From Helicoverpa zea (lineage: Eukaryota; Arthropoda; Insecta; Lepidoptera; Noctuidae): a DNA stretch of 64,000 nucleotides. Each line of letters starts with the position of its first letter. Within the stretch, counting starts at the first letter, position 1. The stretch covers positions 1,484,120 to 1,548,119 of the forward strand of contig NC_061455.1 of assembly GCF_022581195.2 (NCBI RefSeq), read 5' to 3'. The position numbers were made by a program, and so were the translations under genes. The notes below the pieces were generated by a model, which saw nothing but the letters and a program-made list of their open reading frames with translations, made no database searches and was not told where the DNA came from. Shown here piece by piece: positions 55,724 through 64,000 of the stretch.

Positions 55724-55739
55724 CTGTGAACAAAAAGAT

Positions 55740-56127
55740 TAATAATTAGAATTCGATTTTAATAGAAAACTTGAATCTGACCCTAGAGCTTGTCAGGTGA
55801 ATAAACACCTACAGCTCATTCTATAAGAAGGATGGACGAATTTAAATACAGTTTAATTTAAGAAATAGGTTAGTAAATATGTATGTTTTATCGAAATCAA
55901 TGTTCAGTTAAAAATTTAAACGCAGCAAGAAAACCGAAACAATAGACTTTGCATCTTAACTTTCCGTATTACCGACAGACTTAACAGATCCATCGCATTA
56001 TCAATTAATCCTTTATACACAGAACCCAAAAATGAACCGAAAGGGATCCACGTTTTACAAGACAAACACCCGCTTGGGCTTAACACGGGTACATGATGTT
56101 TCTGAGAAAGATGAAGGGATAACAACA
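55740..56127. other. upstream intron, nothing recognised
   Basis: Directly upstream of the first visible receptor exon. AT-rich, no signal-peptide exon seen. Confidence 0.4.
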
Positions 56128-56424
56128 TGGAGAACAAAATGACTAGCGGAGGTGCCATAACGGAAAATCTCCTAAGTAGCCCGCCAAATTGCGGGTGTTT
56201 CGGGGACGAAGAACGTCACTGTCTTCGCTCTACGCCTTCTTTGGACCCGATAATGTTTTGTAATACCAAAAATCGTTGACAGATGTCTCAAAGAACCCGA
56301 ATACCTCATTAGTTCACTCGTAACTGATTGTTTTGGTCATGCCCACCGTACGCAGTTGACCTAGAAGAAGGTGCCTGACCTACCTGCATTACGGCATCTT
56401 CGCTCATCTTTCCATACTCCGTGG
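56128..56424 (+). repeat. unclassified dispersed repeat, copy 2
   Basis: Partner of 22030-22325: atggagaacaaaatgactag ... ctttccatactccgtgga. Confidence 0.7.
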
Positions 56425-57330
56425 ATAGCATAAATAGCATCTAATATATTATGTAGCAGCTATTCTGTGTGATGAATTGTATGTCGACACGGTAGCAAAT
56501 AATGTTTTGTTTATATCATGGCCGTGTCCTGTTGCTTTTGATTTAGGCCGTTAATATTTTTGGTAGGATGCTTGGATTAAGGAAGATTTTATGAAAGGAA
56601 AAAGTCTCGTAAGTGGTATTATTTTGTTGTAATATTGCTTGATCAATGCGGGTTGGTGATGTCAGACGTTTTTTGTTAATAATATTCAAGTTTTCACTTT
56701 TGACACCCCCGAGTGAATACACTTTTTTTGCTGAAATCTAGCTGTTGCCGGTTTTACCGGCATCCCAAGGAAAATACTTTCTTTAGCCAATTAGCTAATG
56801 TCAGAGTCCAGGGTACCGGCAGAAGCAGCCATTTAAGCGTGATATATTATTATTAATACACAGAGTTACTTTCGCATTTATAATATTAGAAGCATCGGCA
56901 AACATTTATATGCTGATGTCAATATATTTACTCTTCACATGCATTACAATATGAACCATATACATAAATAAATAGAACATAATATACAAAAGCAAAGCAC
57001 TCAGGTGAAAATCACCCTTCATTGTCAACACGGAACGTCAGTCGCAGGCTTATTGTAGTACAAACAATATGAGTGCTAATGCAAATACTCTTAAATGCGA
57101 TATTTGCATGAGAGTGTGCAGTATTATGACTGTTTAAGCTTAAGCTCATTTTGCTGCTGCGTTGATTAGCCTAATGTAGACCTGGATTTGAGGATTATTG
57201 TATTTGTTCTCATGTACATAACAGTACTTGTTAAGTTAATCATAGTCATCGTGTGTAGAGTTTGTGGCTAAGTAATAACCTTACATAACATAAGGTTGAG
57301 CAACGCTTGGCGCGGTCGGTGCTTAAATGG
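56425..57330. other. intron or 5' flank, nothing recognised
   Basis: AT-rich, no gene-like frame. Confidence 0.35.
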
Positions 57331-57342
57331 GTGACCGTCTTG

Positions 57343-57560
57343 TCATGACGAGTTATTCCGTCTTTCCAAAGGCACGTGTAATTGGTGGGTCTCGGCTGTC
57401 ATTTGAACATTTTTGGCAGTCCTGGTAGTCGTTAAAGTCTTACAACGTCCAAGGGGTATCAGGTTGCCCGGTAACTGGATTGAGCGGATCAGATAGGCAA
57501 CCTCTCTATGTAAAACTTTGGCACTCAGCTGCATCCAGTTATACTTTCAAGAGAATTAAA
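57343..57560 (+). repeat. diverged SINE copy
   Basis: ggctgtcatttgaacatttt, ttggcagtcctggtagtcgt and ggcactcagctgcatccagt follow the order of the SINE body. Head absent. Confidence 0.6.
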
Positions 57561-57599
57561 ATATCACTGTGAAAAGGCTAGGTAGATGATGAATGCAGT

Positions 57600-58479
57600 A
57601 CTCGACGCAAAAGTTTGCCATTCTAAAGGCAGCCATTATGTTAAAGATCTCACCTTATGGACAAGGTACATTAAGCCTTAAATTTCTTGGAACCACAATA
57701 ATTATTCTGCTACCTTCTATACAAGTTTATGGTATAACTTTACTCAGTTTCCAGCGTCATCCGTGATTACAACACAGCTCGTGTTTTGGTTAAATTCGAA
57801 CTGTTTTACCGTATGAATGGAACATCGTAATAATGGAGAATAGTAATTAATTGGATACACCGGACGTTTCAACTAATGAACTAGTTTGGGTATGAATTAG
57901 ATCATGCATAAAACGGATGGCTGATTTAATACTTATGGACTTCGAAATCGAAATGGTCATTTATATTTTATGGAGTCTCTTACCACATTTACATACAGTG
58001 ATTTGCAAAATTTTCCTATAATGAACGATAACCAAACCATTTTCAGTTGTAAAATTGACGACTGCCAATGATTTGGTTATCTTATTAAATAACAAAGTTG
58101 TAAAGTTACTTTTACAAAATAACTTTGGAATATAAGAAACATAAAAAATAAATAAAAAGCACTGACTTAGAACTTCAAGTCACGTTTTTGAAACAAGAGT
58201 ACTAACAAATAAAACCTCCATACGACTTTTATCCTCCATAGCATACTTATATTCATACTCCTTTAGTATTACAGTCCCGCACACCGAAGACTAAACAGTC
58301 GACCGACAGTTGACCCGAAGGTTGACAAACTTCTTATTTAATCTATCTATCTTATTAATCAAAGTTTTCAATCACTCTGGTACCGGCTCAATACCAGATC
58401 TGTTCAATACGCGTACTACCAAAATCAACAAAAAAGGAAACAACAGAAATTTTTGAACGTCAGTTTACAAAAGACAGTC
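57600..58479. other. intron or 5' flank, nothing recognised
   Basis: AT-rich, short frames only. Confidence 0.35.
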
Positions 58480-58575
58480 CTCAAAACTGGGCCCTTCACC
58501 ACTTCCTATGTGTTTTTGCTGGGCAGAAGTAGTGGCGCAACAAACTCCCCAGCAACACATGTCAGTCTGTAGGTT
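58480..58575. repeat. 'caacaaactccccagcaaca' repeat, copy 3
   Basis: Inverse orientation to the 53775 copy: cctatgtgtttttgctgggc then gcgcaacaaactccccagca. Confidence 0.7.
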
Positions 58576-59214
58576 AGAAGAACCCTACCATTCATTTTCA
58601 TACTGATCTGAACTATCGGCCAACTAAAAGTTTGCAGTGTGCTCTTACAGTGTATATTGTGTGGGCGTTTAGTACTGAGCACGTATCAGGTAAGAGTGCG
58701 GTTAGCGTTCCTTCGTCCTCTACAATGTTAACGTACAATTATTTTATAGCTACGTTTCTAGAATATTCCACGCTGCAGCTGTAAATACGAAGATGTAGAT
58801 ATAATGCTCACTAATATATCTAAATTGAGAGAATAATAGATTTGTTAGAAGAATATAAAAGGTAATAGAACTTGAGAAAGTATAGAGGCTAATCTTTAGC
58901 CGGGTGCGGGAAGTTGTTCCTTCGGGACGTGGGGAGAACTGAGGTGACCATGTTTAGGTTGACAGCACTTAAAAGAATCATTTATCCGGTACGCAAAAAA
59001 GATGCAAACTTCTAAAAATTCATCTAATTATGAAAGATATCGTTTGGAAGATAATAAAAAGCAAACTTGTTTCAGAGCTATTTAAAGTTCTAAGATAAGT
59101 ATTGATTTGTGGCAAACTAGTTTATACCGACTTTCTTAAACAAAAGGCTTTGTAGTCCCTTTATTTAAATGTTTAATTTGATATTATCTTTCGCGCGTAG
59201 AAAGCGAGACCATT

Positions 59215-59630
59215 GTAAGTCGTGGTGGCCTAGTGGGCAAAGAACCAACCTCTCGAGTATGAGGGCGCGGGTTCGATTCCAGGTCAGGCAAGTACCAATA
59301 CTTGCCTGACCTGGAATCGAACCCGCAACTTTTCTAAGTTCGTATGTACTTTCTAAGTATATCTTAGACACCAATTACTGTGTTTCGGATGGCACGTTAA
59401 ACTGTAGGTCCCGGCTGTCATAGAACATCCTTGGCAGTCGTTACGGGTAGTCAGAAGCCAGTAAGTCTGACACCAGTCTAACCAAGGGGTATTGGGTTGC
59501 GGTATTGGGTGCTGGGTTGAGGAGGTCAGGCAGAGCAGTCACTCCTTGTAAAGCACTAGTACTCAGCTACATCCGGTTAGACTGGAAGCCGACCCCAACA
59601 TAGTTTGGGAAAAAGGCTCGGAGGATGATG
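59215..59630 (+). repeat. tRNA-derived SINE with internal hairpin at the B box
   Basis: Head cgtggtggcctagtgggcaa and B box gcgggttcgattccaggtca, followed at once by the inverse tgacctggaatcgaacccgc (59307-59326). The body then continues normally to gactggaagccgaccccaac. The duplicated inverted B box is unusual. Confidence 0.8.
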
Positions 59631-59979
59631 TGAGCGTATTTTTTAATAGGGAGTTGTCAATTGAATCTGAGGACACGGCAGTGCCCCAGCCTATACATAT
59701 ACTTAAATCTAGTGGGTTGCTCGCAAGGCAAAACCAAGGGAAAACTCATCTGTGTGAAAACGCTGTGAAGCCTAAAATAGCATATCCCACGTAAAACAGA
59801 TTTTATGCAATGATCCTAATTCAAAGTGCTATCTAAATCTTTTTGTCCTAAATACAATAAGATAGGTTTACTGTAATCTGTCACGTGACAAGCTGCATGC
59901 GGGCAGCATCTGTACATGACAGGACTGACAATATCTCCGTTTCACTAACTAAATATTCACTTTAGTTTACGTAAAAGGG

Positions 59980-60160
59980 CTGCCGGGGCTGCGGGATTGT
60001 TCGAAAGAGTTACCGCGGCCCTGGTACATAAAAGGCCTACGACGGAACACGACGGTTTTTAGTCAGTAAGAGTCTGACACTCCCTCACCGCTGCTAACCC
60101 ACAGTAACCACAATGGGAGGGGTCATTTGATGATTTTTGACTTCGTTAAAAGAAAAATAA
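59980..60160 (+). mobile_element. R1-like LINE 3' end, 16-bp imperfect TSD
   Basis: ctgccggggctgcgggattg ... gatgatttttgacttcgtt plus A-rich tail. Bracketed by agtttacgtaaaaggg (59964-59979) and agtttatgtaaaaggg (60161-60176), one mismatch. Confidence 0.85.
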
Positions 60161-60179
60161 AGTTTATGTAAAAGGGAGA

Positions 60180-61250
60180 TTTTTCGTAGCTTACCCACGC
60201 GCTCTAGCAGCTGCTTAGTAAAAAAATACATTACGTCCGTGTGAATATTTCTGCAATGCCCGTGACTGCTACAAAAAAGTGCAAGCTTTGTGAACAAACC
60301 ATAGATAATGTAGAAGAAATTAGACCTCTTCAGAACAGAATATTTTAGTGGACACCCGTGGCCGAATACTTGTTTTTGAAATCTTGTTATAACAGAAACA
60401 TTTGCAACCAATGCCTTAAAAAGAAAACTTGATAAAAACTTTAAACTTATTACGAGCAAAATGGAATTGAAACGAAATAAGAAAATTTTCTTGTCGTGTT
60501 TGCCTCTGTATTTACTTTAAAACTAGTCCAAAGGGGCATGCGATGCCGACTTCTTCTGTAAAGAGGGCAAGAAAGTCCAATAGTTTGAAGACTCTATTTC
60601 AAATAGTGAGAAAAATTGTAATGAATTTACTGAGTTACAGCTTTTTCTACTGAAAAATCACGTGCATAAGCTAAGTGTGATACTTTTTATTAGCTGTAGG
60701 AACTACTTCGCACGCCTGGATAAGCCTGTTTGTTTGAAAGCGCATAAAGATTACATGCATCACAAACTTGTAGATATGAATATCTGAGAATCAATAAGCT
60801 ACTTAATTAATAAAAACAATTACGATGTAACGATGCTTACATCAGACGACTTTTCACTGTAAATCAATATTCATCTCAACCATAATAAATCTTTTTTCGT
60901 ACCATTGAACACAACAGAACAAAGCATTTTCCCTTTAATTAATCCCTTAGTTTATTGACAAATTAAACAAAGGCCAACTATTTTATATACGGAGCACGTT
61001 TCAAACCTCGTTGAATGAGCAGTAACGAACTTTGTAGAACAACCAATAAGGTTGCTTATGTCAGAAAGTAAAATATGGAACCTCTTTTGAATTTCGTAAT
61101 TTTATTATCTGTGCTGTGCCCGCGGCTTCGCGAGGACATAGATATAATATTACTAAACAAGATTGCGCACGCTCAAAATATATATTTACGAAAATGAACT
61201 CTATTCTAACGCAATAAGGTACTAAATTGGTTGCATAATACACAGAGGCA
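60180..61250. other. decayed coding-like DNA, unassigned
   Basis: The plus strand contains Cys-rich snatches (CKLCEQTIDNVEEIRP, SCYNRNICNQCLKKKT) broken by stops between 60270 and 60435. The minus strand has a 121-codon frame of low credibility. Possibly an old zinc-finger or transposon gene; no family named. Confidence 0.25.
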
Positions 61251-61254
61251 AATC

Positions 61255-62057
61255 CGAGCCGAGAGGGATAGTTCGAACGGAGGCTGTTTGTCTCTTTCTA
61301 ACACCTTGCCAGCATAAAAAAATGTTGTGATCAAAAGTTTTGTCTTCCCAAAAACAATTGAATCACTTATATTTTTATCTTATTTTAACAATTGTAAGTC
61401 AACAAATTAATAGCAATCGCATTAATTTATTCGTATTTATTATTAAAACATAAACAACATAAATTTTTATTTTGCTTTTTTTTATTTTCTAGCGGTAACC
61501 CTGAACATTCTTGGCGCGTAATCAGCATTTAAAATTTTGTTTATATTTTTTTGTATTAAATCAATTTAAACTATTAAAATGGTGAAAAAGTGTTGCGTTT
61601 CTACTTGCAAAAGTGAATCCTATGGTGGTTGCAATATATCGTTCCACAGGTTAGCTAATAATAACATTTTCGTAAACCAAACAACTAGGGTGCCCATGAA
61701 TTCTTGTAACGAGTCAAAATATGGGTGATGGATTTTAAAACTGTTGTACTATTGTTATAGCTTCCCAAAAAATGAAGAAAGGCGACATAAATGGCTCAGC
61801 AGTCTATATATGAAGTAGAAATACAAAAAAAACAGTCTTCACTTCGAATCTTCCTGCTTTTATACTGCTAATTTCCGCTAATTATTAAAAGCCTTTATTA
61901 GTATCTTAAGGTCACAAACTGCGCAAGTTAAAACTTCAATACTAATCTGTGTTTAATAATCTTAGCAAATTCGGATTTGTCTCACATAGCTTAATCTCAT
62001 AGTCACCCTATTAGAAAGGGACAGACAGCCTCCGTACTAACTGTTTCACTCGGCTCG
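61255..62057 (+). mobile_element. TIR element with THAP-domain gene remnant, about 0.8 kb
   Basis: Inverted ends of about 47 bp: cgagccgagagggatagttc ... tgtctctttctaa at the left, ttagaaagggacagacagcc ... cactcggctcg at the right, about 80% paired. The interior encodes two THAP exons and then nothing further, so the catalytic part is deleted. Confidence 0.7.
61579..61818 (+). pseudogene. THAP-domain transposon gene, exons 1-2 only
   Basis: Exon 1 61579-61649: MVKKCCVSTCKSESYGGCNI + SFH, donor AG|GTTAGC. Exon 2 begins 61761 after ttgttatag and restores the phase: FPKNEERRHKWLSSLYMK, then TAG at 61816-61818. The C-x4-C and F-H-x-F-P ... W order is the start of a THAP zinc finger. The second Cys-x2-His half and DDE region are missing. 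Start codon has an A at -3. Confidence 0.65.
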
Positions 62058-62099
62058 TTTTTTGGGTTTATATGCGCAGTCCTGTTTACTAATATTATG

Positions 62100-62690
62100 T
62101 CTATGCGCGAGGACTACTGATGTTCCAGATTTAAACTTGGCTGACGTTGTGTTGGCGGGAAAGTTGAATAAATTATTATTATTTTGCAAAATGAATGAGT
62201 TTATTTAGCTCAGAGAGATGAATTTTTGAATTTATTTGACTCCTGAAAGTGTGAACATAATAACTTCTAGGGCAAGATCTTTGATTATATTTTGGCAAGA
62301 TGTTTGTATACAAAACTCGTTTCATATTCATATTAGGTATTTATTTGCTTGCTTATTTTTACTTGTCTTGTGTGTCTGAGTTGACTATTTTTAATACAAA
62401 TACTTTCCTGCACGTTTTAGCGCATCATTTACTTTTAGGTATGATTTTTTTGCCCACTGAACAGCTTTGGGACACTTCCTTCCTCCCAACCTTCTCCCTA
62501 TTCTACGTAATCATACAAAACAAACAGCCACCAAAATGCGCATCTCTAGCGCCACCTCTCAGAAATCAGAAATCAGAAATTTATTTGCTAGAAACATGGT
62601 ATGGTATTATATGATGTTACAGTAGGTTTGTGTTTCACATGTCTCGCCGTTTAACCGGCATGCAAATTTCTTGACTCAAACAAGCAACTT
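62100..62690. other. no gene recognised
   Basis: The plus-strand 104-codon frame at 62300-62614 is hydrophobic AT-rich translation without motifs. Confidence 0.35.
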
Positions 62691-62693
62691 CTC

Positions 62694-62811
62694 TCAGTTC
62701 GAATCTAAGCAATGGCCGACCGGCATCAATAACTGCGCGCGCGGTGAAAAACCTAAGTAAAACAGTGAATTACGACGAAAAGTGATATGATGTGGTGATC
62801 CCCGGCATCCA
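62694..62811 (+). promoter_or_regulatory. candidate TCAGT initiator and non-coding first exon
   Basis: tctcagttcg at 62692-62701 matches the arthropod TCAGT initiator. The following GC-richer 110 bp end at a strong donor cca|gtaagtacc (62812). A plus-strand gene starting here would extend beyond the window. Confidence 0.35.
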
Positions 62812-62829
62812 GTAAGTACCTAGCAGTTA

Positions 62830-63560
62830 ATCCTTTTTATCTCATAGCCTGTATCTAGCAAGATAATTATTTTATCGACTCGTCCCCGGCTGGCCATTGC
62901 CAAGCCTTTTCTTCTGCCAAAGGTTTAAAACTACTGGCTATTATGGTTTGTATGTATGTGTCCAGTTTATGCTTGTGATTGACATGTGTCGCACGGACAT
63001 GACTGAAAATGTATTAAACTCAAAATCATTTATTCAGACTTGGCTGCAAAACAACACTTTCTGCACGTAAACCTAATATAGCCTCATAAGCGGCCACCCT
63101 TTGCTGAGCTAGTGAGGTATTTTTGCTTTTTAGTGGGAAATTATGTAATTATGTAAATGTGAAAATAATCAAATTATGAATGTATTTTGTTACTGAATGA
63201 TCTAAGCTAGAAGTCACAATGTAAAGGTTACCCATCAGACTATAATGGCTGGTCGTAAGATACACATTAGGTCCATGTATCTCTAATCTTGTTATAAAAT
63301 TTATAACGGATAATGCTTTTAGATCTGAAAGGCTGTAATTTATTTAGGGACGAAAATCTAGGGTTAGTTTCGAAAAAGGGTTTTCTTTTTTTGGGTACAG
63401 TCAGCTTTAAATATATTACGAGCCAATTTTATCAGATTGACTTTAAAATGTTCACATAGGTAAGTTGCACCATTTTACTATAATGATAACCATAAATATA
63501 CGAACGACGTAATAAACCATAACCAGCCGTAAAATAGTCGCCTATTGGTGATCATCTTCC
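62830..63560. other. no gene recognised
   Basis: AT-rich sequence, short frames only. Confidence 0.35.
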
Positions 63561-63574
63561 AACTGCTTAGCCTT

Positions 63575-63675
63575 TTCCCAACTATGTTGGTGTCGGCTTC
63601 CAGTCCAACTGGATGCAGCTGAGTACCAGCGTTTTACAAGGAGCGACTGCCTATCTGACCTCCTCAACCCGTTAT
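63575..63675 (-). repeat. SINE 3' fragment
   Basis: caactatgttggtgtcggct, ccagtccaactggatgcagc, then tgacctcctcaaccc, in the minus orientation of the family. Confidence 0.7.
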
Positions 63676-64000
63676 AGTGCAAATCGGACAAGCCACCCAT
63701 TGGTCAAATTGGTGATTTGACAACTGAAAATGTTTCGGTTATTGTTGTAGTTAAATAGTTCAACTCAACGTTAGATTTATAAGTCAATGGTTAGTAATAT
63801 TAAATGTGTAATGAAATTGTTAAGTTTTCTCCCATTTTCGTAATACAACATGGTCTTTATTAAATTATTAACCGCGGGTAAGTGCTGCTTTTAAGTGTCG
63901 TACCTTTATACCTAGATGTGTTAATGTACCCTTTACATCATTTCAGCGATTTCCAGTTAAATTCTATTTAATTAATCTTTACATAAAAACTACGAACACC

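Overview
The window looks like nuclear DNA of a moth or butterfly. It is AT-rich, has small exons separated by long introns, and carries SINEs with tRNA-type A/B boxes, R1-, RTE- and CR1-like LINE fragments, and many TIR elements, including the 'ccgcggtttcacccgcgtcccg' and 'ccggccaagtgcgagtcgga' repeats common in Lepidoptera. No prokaryotic operon, rRNA or CRISPR array is present.

The one clear host gene runs on the minus strand over nearly the whole window (3939-55723). It is the insect-type metabotropic GABA-B receptor subunit 3 (GABA-B-R3). I could place 14 exons with GT/AG boundaries and continuous phase. They run from the extracellular Venus-flytrap domain (55.7, 55.1, 39.6, 21.5, 20.9, 11.3 and 10.4 kb), through the seven-helix domain (9.0-5.5 kb), to a coiled coil (5.3 kb) and a 302-residue cytoplasmic tail with the stop (4.8-3.9 kb). 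Two parts were not found: the 5' exon(s) with start codon and signal peptide, and one internal exon of about 113 nt expected between 54965 and 39651.

The introns are filled with mobile DNA. Main landmarks: a Tc1/mariner-like element and its deleted MITE (1.7-2.6 and 22.7-22.9 kb); a TIR element with an N-terminal transposase HTH (9.1-10.1 kb); a deletion derivative of a two-gene element with a THAP exon and a second exon facing each other (13.3-14.3 kb); a foldback (15.4-15.8 kb); a 3.1-kb array of a 12-bp repeat (16.6-19.7 kb) that creates very long artefactual ORFs; a 5.4-kb hAT-like unit with perfect 8-bp target duplications enclosing an intact RTE-type retrotransposon ORF (30.1-35.5 kb); a LINE-derived 392-codon ORF (36.8-38.0 kb); a SWIM zinc-finger pseudogene (40.6-41.0 kb); a hAT-like element with its own LINE passengers (43.6-45.1 kb); a Tc1/mariner-like relic (46.8-47.7 kb); a dated R1-like insertion (51.95-52.74 kb); and a second THAP element (61.3-62.1 kb).

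On the plus strand there are hints of nested or overlapping transcription: orphan coding-like exons with good splice donors near 42.7, 49.0 and 53.6 kb, and a TCAGT initiator plus donor at 62.7-62.8 kb. These remain unassigned.
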